In this document: in pieces, positions 37,049-46,144 of the stretch
Numbering within the stretch: the stretch's first letter is position 1
How the letters are laid out: each line of letters starts with the position of its first letter
Assembly: GCF_000591415.1 (NCBI RefSeq)
Contig: NZ_JEMF01000043.1
Coordinates: 1-55,290, forward strand
DNA: 55,290 nucleotides
Reading direction: 5' to 3'
Origin: Cobetia crustatorum
GTDB taxonomy: Bacteria > Pseudomonadota > Gammaproteobacteria > Pseudomonadales > Halomonadaceae
Translations under genes and position numbers: made by a program
The notes under the pieces: model-generated
Told to the model about the DNA's origin: nothing
Databases searched by the model: none
Seen by the model: the letters and a program-made list of their open reading frames with translations, nothing else

Positions 37049-38280
37049 TCACGCCTTTGAAGTCACCGCTGGATCGCGACGCTGCTTGATGCCGTGATGG
37101 AGCAGCGCGGCAGCGGCCAGTGCCAGGCCGAAGATGGACAGACCCTCCCAGCCGTAGAGACTCATCACCTTGACGCCGATGGCAGAACCCGCTGCTGCAC
37201 CCAGGTAATAGCCCAGCATATAGACGGCGTTCATGCGGCTCTGCGCCTTGGGATCAATCGAGAAGACGCGTACCTGGTTGGGAATCTGCGCACCGAAGAC
37301 GCCGAGATCCAGCAGGATGATGCCCACGATCAATCCGGCCAGACTATCGCCCCAGAGCGCCAGTACCACGAAGGAAGCAACCACCATCAGCAACGCCAGC
37401 GTGATCAAACGACCAGCACCGACACGGTTGACCAGACGACCTGCTGCCTTGGCGCCGAAGATGCCGGCCAGTCCGATGATGCCAAACAACCCTGCCTGTT
37501 GAACGCTGTAGCTGAAGGGCGCATCGGTGACGTGAATGGCTAGCGTGGCCCACATTGCATTGAATGCTGCAAACCATAGTGCGCCGGTCAGTGCCGATTC
37601 ACGTAGCAAGGCATGACGTTTGACGAGGGTGAGCATCGAGCTGATCAACTGCGGATACGCCATGCTGACCGAGGCTTTCTGGCTGGGCAGATGGCGATGT
37701 AGCAGCACACCAATGACCACGGCAATGATGGCTGTCACCAGGAAGACGCTGCGCCAGCCCCAGTACTCACCGATGGTACCGCTCAAGGTGCGAGACAGCA
37801 GGATGCCGATGGTCAGGCCTGTCATCAGCGTACCAATCACCTTGCCACGTGTTTCGGGTGTCGACAGCGATGCTGCCAGCGGAATCAGCTGCTGGGTGAT
37901 GTTGGCGCCGAGTCCGACGACGAAGCTTGCGACCAGCAACGGCCAGAAGCTGGGCGCGAGAAAGACGCCCAGTGAGGCCAGTGACAGGGTGATCGATAGA
38001 TTACGGATCAGTACGCGCCTGTCCATGGTGTCACCCAGAGGCGAAATCAGCAGGATAGCGGCGGCGTAGCAAACTGGGTCGCAGACGGTATCAGGCCGAT
38101 AGTGCCTTGGCTCAGACCCAGTGAGGCGGCCATTTCGGCCAGTAGCGGCTGGTTGTAATAAAGATTGGCAGCGGTGGCGGCGACGGCAATGGCCATCAGC
38201 AGTAATAGCGCGCGTCCTATCGCCGGTGGCGTTTGGGTCTCTGTTGGGGATGTCTCTCTCAAAGGTGTCGCGCTGACCAT
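37049..38280 (-). pseudogene. MFS transporter, split by a 1-base deletion after its second helix
   Basis: The restored protein is about 410 aa with twelve helices. It starts at 38280 (AAGGA upstream) with MVSATPLRETSPTETQTPP, first helix LLLLMAIAVAATAANLYYNQPLL and then LIPSATQF. At 38070 one base is missing (gtagcaaac for gtagccaaac); in the next frame follow GYAAAILLISPLGDT and MDRRVLIRNLSI, the characteristic MFS loop 2-3 motif (GxLaDrxxrR type). The family is drug/arabinose-efflux-like MFS with unknown cargo. Both halves are well conserved. The AT-rich palindrome TTTGATATCAAA lies about 115 bases upstream, in its promoter region. Confidence 0.85.
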
Positions 38281-38392
38281 GTCATGTCCTTGATGTCGTG
38301 TCCCGCGCGCCCTTGAGCAAGGGGCACAGATGGGGAATGACGGACAGTCTAGGGTCAGGAAATTTATAAGAGAAATGTTGATAATTGATATA

Positions 38393-38404
38393 TTTGATAT
38401 CAAA
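38393..38404. promoter_or_regulatory. AT-rich 12-bp palindrome upstream of the MFS gene
   Basis: TTTGATATCAAA, with a second near-copy TTGATATA just left of it, in an AT-rich patch (38360-38410) between the rbsR stop and the MFS start. A probable operator or promoter element for the MFS gene. Confidence 0.45.
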
Positions 38405-38525
38405 TCAGTATGGATGCTGTGGGAAGAGAATTACGTGCATGCAATGGTTTCCTGCTCACTCATCGTGAGACAGGGCTGTCATAACGAGGTCTGTCGTCAC
38501 AAGGCCTGTCGCGATGGGGCTGCCT

Positions 38526-39536
38526 TTACGCTGGAGTGGCGAGCTTGACGCTATCGCGTACCACCAGTGATGGTGCCAGCTGTGTCTGGCCCGGGAAGGG
38601 AGCGCCCTCCAGGCGAGCAATCAGCTGATCTACAGCGGTAGTGCCGAGCGCGTAGATCGGCTGGCGGAGGGTGGTCAGCGCTGGACTGAGGTAGGCGCTG
38701 ATCTCGATATCGTCATAGCCGATGATGGAGAGGTCTTCCGGCACGCGAATGCCCATATCCTGTGCGGCGCGCAGACAGCCGAGCGCCAGAAGATCATTGA
38801 AGGCAAATATCGCCTCAGGGCGATCCGCGGGATTGGCCAGCAGCAGATGAGCGGCGCGATGACCATCGGCCAGCATCAACTCTGTCGCGACTTGCCAGTC
38901 TTCAGGCAGCCCCTGCCCGGCATTACATAACGCGGACATGGCGCCGGCGAGACGCTCGCGCGAGCGGGCGTGGTCCGTGGGGCCAGTCAATAGTGCGATG
39001 CGTTCAATGCCTTGTGCCAGCAGATGCTCGATGGCCAGCCGTCCGCCGAGATGTGAGTCGTCATTGACTACCGTCATATCCCAGCCCGGTTGTGGATCGG
39101 CGTCCATCATGACCGTTGGCAGAGGCAGTGCGCTGAGCGCCTCGAGAAAGCCCGCACCATTCTTGGCTGTCATCACGACCAGGCCATCGATGCGCTTGTC
39201 GCGAAGCGTGGCCAGATAATTGAGCTGCTTGTCATCGATATCGTCGCTGTTGCACAGGATCAAGCTATAACCTGCCTGGTAGCAGCGGTCCTCGACGCCA
39301 CGAATGACCTCGGCAAAGAATGGGTTATGTGCGCTGGTGACAATCATCCCTAGCGTGCGGCTACGATTGGATTTCAATGCCCGCGCTACGCTGTCGGGGC
39401 GATAGCCCAGCGCGGCAATCGCATCACGCACTCGCACTTCGGTGGCACTGGCCACCGGGCGCGTGGCATTGACGACATGTGAGACCGTCGTTACTGATAC
39501 GCCCGCGCGTGCTGCCACATCCTTGAGTCGAATCAC
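38526..39536 (-). CDS. rbsR: LacI-family regulator of the ribose operon
   Basis: A 336-aa protein with the classic LacI N-terminus MIRLKDVAARAGVSVTTVSHVVNATRPVA: the helix-turn-helix, then the hinge helix VARALKSNRSRTLGM. The body is a periplasmic-binding-protein fold, FFAEVIRGVEDRC...SLILCNSDDI and IAFNDLLALGCLRAA-like, ending IIGYDDIEISAYLSPALTTLRQP, as in RbsR. It lies downstream of rbsB on the same strand, as in many RbsR genes that close the operon. The perfect palindrome ACCGCAAACGTTTGCGGT before rbsD is its likely operator. Confidence 0.85.
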   Translation of the reverse strand: MIRLKDVAARAGVSVTTVSHVVNATRPVASATEVRVRDAIAALGYRPDSVARALKSNRSRTLGMIVTSAHNPFFAEVIRGVEDRCYQAGYSLILCNSDDIDDKQLNYLATLRDKRIDGLVVMTAKNGAGFLEALSALPLPTVMMDADPQPGWDMTVVNDDSHLGGRLAIEHLLAQGIERIALLTGPTDHARSRERLAGAMSALCNAGQGLPEDWQVATELMLADGHRAAHLLLANPADRPEAIFAFNDLLALGCLRAAQDMGIRVPEDLSIIGYDDIEISAYLSPALTTLRQPIYALGTTAVDQLIARLEGAPFPGQTQLAPSLVVRDSVKLATPA

Positions 39537-39592
39537 GTTACGGTTCCTTGAAATTCTGGCGGGAGAGGCGAGGCATGCTCATTGTCCAAATA

Positions 39593-39619
39593 CGAACGCC
39601 GACTCAAGGCCGGCGTTCG
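39593..39619 (-). terminator. Hairpin between rbsB and rbsR
   Basis: CGAACGCCG and CGGCGTTCG form a nine-base-pair stem in the 119-bp gap after rbsB. The T-run on the minus strand is weak (TATTTGG), so it may reduce rather than stop read-through into rbsR, keeping the binding protein more abundant. Confidence 0.6.
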
Positions 39620-39655
39620 ATCACTGCTATTGATTGCCATGGGCGCCGATCGGGC

Positions 39656-40561
39656 TTACTGGGTAATCAACTTGAGCGGCACGGCGGTGGTCTCTTCGAC
39701 CTTCTCGCCCTTGAGTAGCTTGTCAGCCACTTCGACCCCCAGGCTACCGATCAGTGCCGGCTGCTGAGCGACGGTCGCATCCATCTTGCCCGCCTTGACT
39801 GCCTTGATACCTTCATCGGTGCCATCAAAGCCGACCAACAGGATGTCCTTGTTTGCTGCTTGTAATGCACGCTGAGCACCAAGTGCCATCTCGTCATTCT
39901 GTGCGAACACAGCGTTCACTTCCGGATGTGCCTGCAGCAGGTTCTCCATCACATTGAGGCCTTGGGTGCGGTTGAAGTTGGCCGGCTGGCTGGCGACCAG
40001 GCTGATGTCCGACTTACCTTCAATGGCCTTCATGAAGCCTTCACCACGATCACGCGTGGCGGAGGCCCCAGCGACGCCTTCCAGCTGAACGACTTGGCCT
40101 TTGCCCTCAAGCTTGTCGGCGATGAACTCGCCGGCCAGCTTGCCACCCGCAACATTATCGGACGCCACGTGGGCCGCGACATGCCCGCCATTGGCGCTGC
40201 GATCAAGTGTCACCACTGGTACATCTCGGCCATTGGCGGTGCGCACGCTGGAAACGACGGCATCGGAATCGGTCGGGTTGATCAGCAGCAGATCGACACC
40301 ACGAGACAGGGCATCTTCTACATTGGACAACTCGCGCGCTGCATCATCGCCGGAATCCAGCACGATCAACTCGTGGCCCAATTCTGCCGCCTTGTCCTTG
40401 GCGCCCTGCTGAAGACTGACGAAGAACGGATTGTTCAGCGTCGATACGACTAGCGCGATCTTGTCGGCCATGGCCGACTGGGTGGTCACAAGTCCTAGAC
40501 CCGCTGTCACGACGGTGGTGGCGATGGCTGTCTTGATGGAGCTGGCAAGATGTTTCTTCAT
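39656..40561 (-). CDS. rbsB: D-ribose-binding periplasmic protein RbsB
   Basis: A 301-aa exported protein. Signal peptide [20 protein letters not shown] to SAMADK. The mature protein has [20 protein letters not shown] (first strand and sugar-contact Asn/Phe), [25 protein letters not shown] and the closing strand/hinge [31 protein letters not shown], exactly the pattern of RbsB. It delivers ribose to the RbsC/RbsA importer. There is a 120-bp gap from rbsC. Confidence 0.93.
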   Translation of the reverse strand: MKKHLASSIKTAIATTVVTAGLGLVTTQSAMADKIALVVSTLNNPFFVSLQQGAKDKAAELGHELIVLDSGDDAARELSNVEDALSRGVDLLLINPTDSDAVVSSVRTANGRDVPVVTLDRSANGGHVAAHVASDNVAGGKLAGEFIADKLEGKGQVVQLEGVAGASATRDRGEGFMKAIEGKSDISLVASQPANFNRTQGLNVMENLLQAHPEVNAVFAQNDEMALGAQRALQAANKDILLVGFDGTDEGIKAVKAGKMDATVAQQPALIGSLGVEVADKLLKGEKVEETTAVPLKLITQ

Positions 40562-40681
40562 GAGATATTTCCTTGTTGGCGTTGGCCCTGCGGTTGGCGA
40601 GCAGAGCCGGGCTTTCGATGCTGCGAGAATGTTGTTGTGTTGCTTCGTCTGGCTTCTCTGTGATCTTTCTCTAAACCTGAT

Positions 40682-41659
40682 CTATTTCTGTGCGCGGCTG
40701 TCGATCAGGACGGCGAGCAGGATAACCGCGCCCTTGGCAATCATCTGGTAGTAGCTCGAGACGCCCATGATGTTGAGGGCATTATTGAGCACCCCGATCA
40801 CCAGCGCGCCGATCAAGGTGCCAAAGATGCGCCCACGGCCACCCATCAAGCTGGTGCCGCCAATGACGACAGCTGCGATGGCATCTAGCTCATAACCCGT
40901 GCCGGCATTGGGCTGGGCAGAGCCGAGGCGTGCAGCGAGGATGGCACCGGCCAGCGCTGCAAAGGCCCCGGCGATAGCATAGACGCTGATCTTGATGCGA
41001 TTGACGTTGATACCGGAGAGGCGCGCGACCTTTTCGCCGCCGCCGACGGCATAGACGTGACGCCCGAAGCGGGTGTGATGCAGCACGCCCCAGCACAGCA
41101 CGTAGACGAAGAACATCATGTAGATCGGGATCGGTACGCCCAGCCAGTAGCCGCCGCCCAAGTTCCAGAAGCTGTCAGCGGCTTCGCTGACGCCGATGGA
41201 GACTGGACGTCCATCGGTATAGACAAGCGTTGCGCCTCGTAGCACTGTCATCGCGACCAGTGTCACGATAAAGGCTTGAATGCGACCAAACGCGACAAAC
41301 AATCCCGAGATGGCCCCGAGTGCAGCGCCGGCCACGATGGTGCCCGGCACGCTCAGCCACGGTGACAAGCCAGCGGCAGTCATTGAGGCAGCGAAGGCAC
41401 CGGTCAAGGCAAGCACTGCGCCTACGGACAGGTCGATGCCAGCGGTCAGGATCACGAAGGTCACACCCATCGCGATAATGGCGTTGATACTGGTTTGACG
41501 CAGCACGTTAAGCAGATTGTCTGTCGACAGGAAGTTGTCGGACAGGCCCGCGCTAACCGCGATCAGTAGCGCCAGTGCAATTAGCGCCTTGTTGTCGACC
41601 AGCAGGCGCATCATGTCGATGCGGCGTGCGCTACTGGCGGAAGAAGAAGGTGTGGACAT
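40682..41659 (-). CDS. rbsC: Ribose ABC transporter permease RbsC
   Basis: A 325-aa inner-membrane protein with about ten helices: MRLLVDNKALIALALL, SINAIIAMGVTFVILTAGIDLSVGAVLALTG, and the cytoplasmic coupling loop region YELDAIAAVVIGGTSLMGGRGR, typical of RbsC. The start at 41659 overlaps the rbsA stop by one base (TGATG), implying coupled translation. Confidence 0.93.
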   Translation of the reverse strand: MSTPSSSASSARRIDMMRLLVDNKALIALALLIAVSAGLSDNFLSTDNLLNVLRQTSINAIIAMGVTFVILTAGIDLSVGAVLALTGAFAASMTAAGLSPWLSVPGTIVAGAALGAISGLFVAFGRIQAFIVTLVAMTVLRGATLVYTDGRPVSIGVSEAADSFWNLGGGYWLGVPIPIYMMFFVYVLCWGVLHHTRFGRHVYAVGGGEKVARLSGINVNRIKISVYAIAGAFAALAGAILAARLGSAQPNAGTGYELDAIAAVVIGGTSLMGGRGRIFGTLIGALVIGVLNNALNIMGVSSYYQMIAKGAVILLAVLIDSRAQK

Positions 41660-43284
41660 CAGATCGGCATCTCGTTGCAGGAAGAGGAGAGAGGAGAGGC
41701 AGTAGAGTTCGAGGCGGCAGCGCTGGTACTGAGATCACTCTCAAGGCCAGAGGCAGCGGTCATGATGGCTTCCTGGGTGGCATTCTCGCGGCTGAACTCG
41801 CCGGAGATACGCCCGTCGGCCACCACTAGAATGCGATCAGCGAGGCCCAGCAGTTCCGGCATCTCGGAGGAGATCAGCAGGATGCACTTGCCTTGACGCT
41901 TGAGCTCATTGATCAATAGGTAGATTTCACGCTTGGCGCCAACATCCACGCCGCGTGTCGGCTCATCAAGGATGACCAGCTCTGGTGCGGGCATCAGCGC
42001 TTTGGCCAGCGAGACTTTCTGCTGATTGCCGCCGGACAGCGTATCGACCGGCTGAGCGGTATCGCTGATCTTGATCTGCATGCTCTTGACGAACTGGTCC
42101 ACCGCGGCAGCTTCCTCTCCGTGACGGATGCGTCCAAAGGCACCACAGAAGTTTGGCAGGGCGCTGAGTGACATGTTGTTGGCAACCGAGTGCGACAGAA
42201 TCAATCCGGCCTGCTTGCGGTCTTCCGGTACATAGACCAGACCTGCAGCGAGCGCTGCGCCCGGTGAGGAAAATTGCTGGCGCTGCCCCTTGAAGATGAC
42301 GTCGCCACCACTGATGCGGGTATCACCACACAGTGCTCGCGCAAGCTCGGTGCGCCCAGCGCCCATCAGGCCGCCAAAGCCAAGTACTTCACCGCTGTGC
42401 GCCGAGAAGCTGATGCCATTCACTCCAGGCGCGGTCAGATCATTGACCTCCAACATCACTTCACCCTCGAGGCTTGCGGGGATGAATGGATAGCGCTCGG
42501 CCAGCTCTCGGCCAACCATCAGGCGAATCAGCCCATCCTCATCGAGATCAGCAGTCGGTCCCTGATGAATCATCTGGCCGTCACGTAGCACGGCAACTTC
42601 ATCGCACATACTGAAGATTTCATTCAGGCGATGAGTGATCAGTACCAACGAGCGGCCTTCTGCGCGCAGCTCAGTGACGACCTCGGCCAATATCCCGGTT
42701 TCGATGTCCGTCAGGGCGTCCGTCGGTTCATCCATGATGATGATTTCGGCATCCAGCGACAGCGCGCGTGCAATCTCGACCATTTGCTGCTGACCGATAC
42801 TCAGCTCACCGACCGCCGTGCGTGAATCCAATGACTGGCGCAGACGTGCCAGCAGGCGACTGGCATCACCGTGCAATCGCTTCCAATCGACAGTGCCGAT
42901 TTTTGTACGCGGCTCACGACCGAGAAATATGTTCTCGCCGGCGGACAGGCCCGGTACCAGATTCAGCTCCTGGTGGATGATGGCGATCCGGCTATCCATT
43001 GCCTGGCGTGGCGTCGTGAAGACAACTTCCTCGCCTCGTAATGACAGCGTGCCCGCATCGTAGCGATACACGCCGGAGAGAATTTTCATCAGCGTCGACT
43101 TGCCGGCACCGTTCTCGCCTGCGAGCGCATGTACGCGCCCGGCACGCAGTGTCAGGTCGACGCTCTTTAGCACGCTGACACCCGAAAAGCCCTTGTCGAT
43201 ACCACGCAGCGCCATCAGCACGCGTGGCTCTTCGCTCACGTCGCTGACAGCGGCCTGGCCGTTGCTCGTCAAAAGCGCACTCAT
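41659..43284 (-). CDS. rbsA: Ribose ABC transporter ATP-binding protein RbsA
   Basis: A 541-aa protein with two ABC domains. The first has Walker A AGENGAGKSTLMK, signature LSIGQQQMVEIARAL and Walker B IIIMDEPTDALT. The second has a degenerate P-loop GGLMGAGRTELARAL, signature LSGGNQQKVSLAKAL and Walker B LVILDEPTRGVDVGAK, the usual asymmetry of sugar-type RbsA/MglA proteins. The start at 43284 shares its A with the rbsD stop (TAATG). The C-terminal 30 residues are a serine/alanine-rich tail beyond the usual end. Confidence 0.93.
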   Translation of the reverse strand: MSALLTSNGQAAVSDVSEEPRVLMALRGIDKGFSGVSVLKSVDLTLRAGRVHALAGENGAGKSTLMKILSGVYRYDAGTLSLRGEEVVFTTPRQAMDSRIAIIHQELNLVPGLSAGENIFLGREPRTKIGTVDWKRLHGDASRLLARLRQSLDSRTAVGELSIGQQQMVEIARALSLDAEIIIMDEPTDALTDIETGILAEVVTELRAEGRSLVLITHRLNEIFSMCDEVAVLRDGQMIHQGPTADLDEDGLIRLMVGRELAERYPFIPASLEGEVMLEVNDLTAPGVNGISFSAHSGEVLGFGGLMGAGRTELARALCGDTRISGGDVIFKGQRQQFSSPGAALAAGLVYVPEDRKQAGLILSHSVANNMSLSALPNFCGAFGRIRHGEEAAAVDQFVKSMQIKISDTAQPVDTLSGGNQQKVSLAKALMPAPELVILDEPTRGVDVGAKREIYLLINELKRQGKCILLISSEMPELLGLADRILVVADGRISGEFSRENATQEAIMTAASGLESDLSTSAAASNSTASPLSSSCNEMPI

Positions 43285-43703
43285 TAGAAGGGTACCCCGC
43301 AATGCAAGATCAGGTTGGCGTAAGGGGTACATTCGCCGGTACGCACGATCACGCTGGCCTTGGTCAGTTCGGCCTTGAAGGCCTCATGGCTTAGCTCATG
43401 GCGAATCATGGCTGTCCCGGTCTGGTGTTCAATGGCTGCAAGGCGTGTGGTGAGGGTGTCATGCAGTGCCGGGCTCTTCAGCGGCAGCTCTTCGGCCAGT
43501 GTCACCGCTTCGATGCACAGTTCGTCGAGCAGCGCATCCAGCACTGGCAGCATACCGGGCAGACCAGGCACGACGGCAAGATCGACACAGGACACTCCGG
43601 CCGGAATGGGCAAGCCGGCATCCGCGATGACTAGCGTCTGGGTGTGCCCGAGGCGAGCAAGATGTCCGCTGAGCGGGGCGTTCAATATGCCATGTCGTTT
43701 CAC
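43284..43703 (-). CDS. rbsD: D-ribose pyranase RbsD
   Basis: A 139-aa cytoplasmic protein of the same length as E. coli RbsD (139 aa), beginning MKRHGILNAPLSGHLARLGHT with the catalytic His in SGHLARLGH, and ending IRTGE-type VRTGECTPYANLILHCGVPF. It interconverts the pyranose and furanose forms of ribose so that the kinase can use it. It is the first gene of the operon, coupled to rbsA. No rbsK lies in this cluster, so the kinase must be elsewhere. Confidence 0.93.
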   Translation of the reverse strand: MKRHGILNAPLSGHLARLGHTQTLVIADAGLPIPAGVSCVDLAVVPGLPGMLPVLDALLDELCIEAVTLAEELPLKSPALHDTLTTRLAAIEHQTGTAMIRHELSHEAFKAELTKASVIVRTGECTPYANLILHCGVPF

Positions 43704-43780
43704 GTCTCAGTCCTTGAAAGGGGCAGGGGTGAGCCGATCCAGTCGTTTACTTGACGGGTTCACAATGGTGCCAAGTATGG

Positions 43781-43798
43781 ACCGCAAACGTTTGCGGT
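43781..43798. promoter_or_regulatory. RbsR-type operator before rbsD
   Basis: A perfect 18-bp palindrome ACCGCAAACGTTTGCGGT with the LacI-family CAAACGTTTG core, 78 bases before the rbsD start. It resembles the E. coli RbsR operator, which also centres on AAACGTTT. Confidence 0.85.
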
Positions 43799-43897
43799 GC
43801 GGTAGGCGAAACGTCGTAGATGCTGTAAGGAGACTACTTTTTTGTAGTTTGAGGGTAAGTTTCAGTGGGATTTGGACAGCGGCTTTAACAGGCAGAA

Positions 43898-43930
43898 TCA
43901 AAAACACCGCCCTCAAGGCGGTGTTTTTGA
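43898..43930 (-). terminator. Rho-independent terminator after the MFS gene
   Basis: TCAAAAACACCGCC pairs with GGCGGTGTTTTTGA (14 bp, five-base loop CTCAA), about 35 bases past the stop at 43966, with a T-run in the stem on the minus strand. It also shields the rbs promoter. Confidence 0.85.
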
Positions 43931-43965
43931 TGATCGATGCTAGCAGCGGTTAGATAGGGAGAAGG

Positions 43966-45588
43966 CTAGTAGCTCTCGCGTTCAGGCTCGGTTTTCACGC
44001 GTCGCTCCTCTTCGGAGAGATGTTGCGCTTGCTCATCGACATGGCCATCCAGCTGCCAGTCATCTTCCATGCCGGTAACGCGATCATTCATCACGCCTTC
44101 ATCGCTATCAACCTGCTGAACTGCGTCGTCGCCTTCCTCACTCTCCCGTTCGGCGTCGCGCTTGGCTTCAAGTTCTGCCTCTATCTCTGCTTCCAGTGCA
44201 GGGTCGGCGTCAAAGTCGAATTCCAGCTGGCCGGTGTCTGGCTCCGTGATGGCTTCTTCGACCCAGACAGCCCCCAGTGGGCTGGTGGTCGAGGGCGCGA
44301 CAACGTAATGGCCGGGGTGATTCCCGTCATCATCCCCGAGTTCCTGGCGTGGCTTGCCGGTAACACTGGCGGCGACGATCACGATCAGAATGTGAACTGC
44401 AGCCAGCGTATAGAGGAAACCGTTGGCGCCGAAGCGCTCCATCAGCAGGCCTGCGGTCAGCGGGCCGAGGATAGCGCCGGCGCCATGGACTAGTACCAAG
44501 GTGCCGCTGGCGGAGATGATCTGCGGTGTGGTCAACAGATTGTTGGCAGCAGCCAAGAACAATGAGTACTGCGTGAGGATGAGTCCGCCAAGGCCCGCAC
44601 CGAGCAGGGCCATGGTCCAAATGCCGCCACCGGTCAGTGGTATGCCGCCGAAGGAGAGCGAGATGGCGCCGACACTCGATACCAGGATGACTTTCTTTGC
44701 TGATATCTTGTCGGACAGCTTGCCGAGCGGCCATTGCAGTATCGCGGCCCCGAGGATGAAGGCACTCATGAACCACGAGACTTCCTGTAGCGACAAGCCT
44801 GCACGGTCAGCATAGACCGCGCCCATGCCAAACACGGTGCCGTTGGCGATGCCGGTTGCAAAATTACCCACGGTGCCAAGCGGCGCGAGACGCAGTAGAC
44901 GCATCAGTCCCATGGCTTCCGGTTGTGCGCCTTCTGGCTGTGGTGAAGCCGATAGCAGCATCGGCACCAGGGCCAGTGACATGATCACCGAGACCAGAAT
45001 GAATAGCAGGTAGGTGTCGGGATTACCGACATTAAGCAATAGCTGTCCGCCGCCCATTCCGAGATAGGTGATAACCATGTAGATGGCGAGTAGACGCCCG
45101 CGCATCTGGTTGGTCGCCTGGCTGTTGAGCCAGCTTTCGGCGACAACATAAAGGCCTGCAAACGCGAAGCCGGTAATGAAGCGCATCGCAATCCATACCT
45201 CAGGCACGACATACAGAGCATGCACCAGGATGCAGACCGAGGTGATCGAGGCGAGCGCCGCGAAGGTGCGTACGTGGCCTACCTTGCGCAGTTTGCGTGG
45301 TGCCAGCGTCGAGCCCAGCAGGAAACCGGCAAAGTAGGCCGACATGATCACGCCTGTCATCGTGTTGCTGAAACCTTCCGATGAGGCGCGTATCCCCAGC
45401 AGACTCCCTTGCAGTCCGTTGGCCAGCATCAGCATGCCAACGCCTAGCAGGAGAGACCACAGCACAATGGCAGCGCTCAGACTGCTGGCCGGCTTGTGGC
45501 TACTAGGCGGCAGCGTGTCGAGGTCCTGGCTTTCGTAAGCGGTCTCGAAGGCGGGAGTGGAGATAGATTCCTGCTGGGGGTTCTGCAT
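43966..45588 (-). CDS. YcaD-family MFS transporter with long acidic C-terminal tail
   Basis: A 540-aa protein. Residues 36-410 are a twelve-helix MFS core: LLLGVGMLMLANGLQGSLLG, GVIMSAYFAGFLLGSTLAPRKL, FAFAGLYVVAESWLNSQA (the YcaD/TetA-like motif) and WPLGKLSDKISAKKVILVSS. The C-terminal about 130 residues are hydrophilic and extremely acidic (for example FDFDADPALEAEIEAELE), predicted disordered and cytoplasmic; E. coli YcaD lacks this. The tail may be a halophile trait or a regulatory domain. Substrate unknown. Confidence 0.82.
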   Translation of the reverse strand: MQNPQQESISTPAFETAYESQDLDTLPPSSHKPASSLSAAIVLWSLLLGVGMLMLANGLQGSLLGIRASSEGFSNTMTGVIMSAYFAGFLLGSTLAPRKLRKVGHVRTFAALASITSVCILVHALYVVPEVWIAMRFITGFAFAGLYVVAESWLNSQATNQMRGRLLAIYMVITYLGMGGGQLLLNVGNPDTYLLFILVSVIMSLALVPMLLSASPQPEGAQPEAMGLMRLLRLAPLGTVGNFATGIANGTVFGMGAVYADRAGLSLQEVSWFMSAFILGAAILQWPLGKLSDKISAKKVILVSSVGAISLSFGGIPLTGGGIWTMALLGAGLGGLILTQYSLFLAAANNLLTTPQIISASGTLVLVHGAGAILGPLTAGLLMERFGANGFLYTLAAVHILIVIVAASVTGKPRQELGDDDGNHPGHYVVAPSTTSPLGAVWVEEAITEPDTGQLEFDFDADPALEAEIEAELEAKRDAERESEEGDDAVQQVDSDEGVMNDRVTGMEDDWQLDGHVDEQAQHLSEEERRVKTEPERESY

Positions 45589-46144
45589 GTAAGAGGGGCC
45601 TCATCTTCAGGGGGTAACGTTGGCAGTCGTGAGTCAATCCTTGGGAGAATGGCGGCCAGTCTACCCACCCTATGGCAGGACTGCGACAGGAAAGCACCAG
45701 ACGAGAGCCGATGAGTCGCTGCTGGGTATGTGGGATTCATGAATGATACTGTATTAATATACAGCATCGATGCAAAGTGCATTTTCCTTAACTCACGAGC
45801 TTTTAATGACTGATTGGCTATCAAGAAAGGATTTGGCCCAGAAAAGGGCTTTCAGTGCTCTGTGAAGCGGTGATTTTTCGATGTTAAATGTCAAAATTTA
45901 CGAATGCTGTATTTATATACAGCTCTGTGTCGCTTGATCTCCGGCGGTGGGCGAGTCTTCCCGTCGCATGGTCGAATGGTCACCCCGCCATGCAGATGAG
46001 AATCTTCTTCTGCATGCGTACTGCATGTGCGACATTCGTTGACGCGTGCAGTTAATGAACTAATGAAGGAATCATGAACACGCGCATGTTTTTGCTGTTG
46101 GACGCTGACACTTCACTCTAAAAATCATAATCAAGAGGTTATTC
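45589..46144. promoter_or_regulatory. Divergent gap with two CTGT-N8-ACAG palindromes (LexA-box-like)
   Basis: The 556-bp region carries no gene. CTGTATTAATATACAG (45749-45764) and CTGTATTTATATACAG (45907-45922) are perfect or near-perfect palindromes that fit the gammaproteobacterial LexA SOS box, CTGT-N8-ACAG with an AT core. Their centres are 158 bp apart, close to fifteen helical turns. They could instead be sites for a GntR-type regulator controlling the TRAP genes. The stretch 45740-45925 is AT-rich and probably holds the promoters. Confidence 0.6.
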
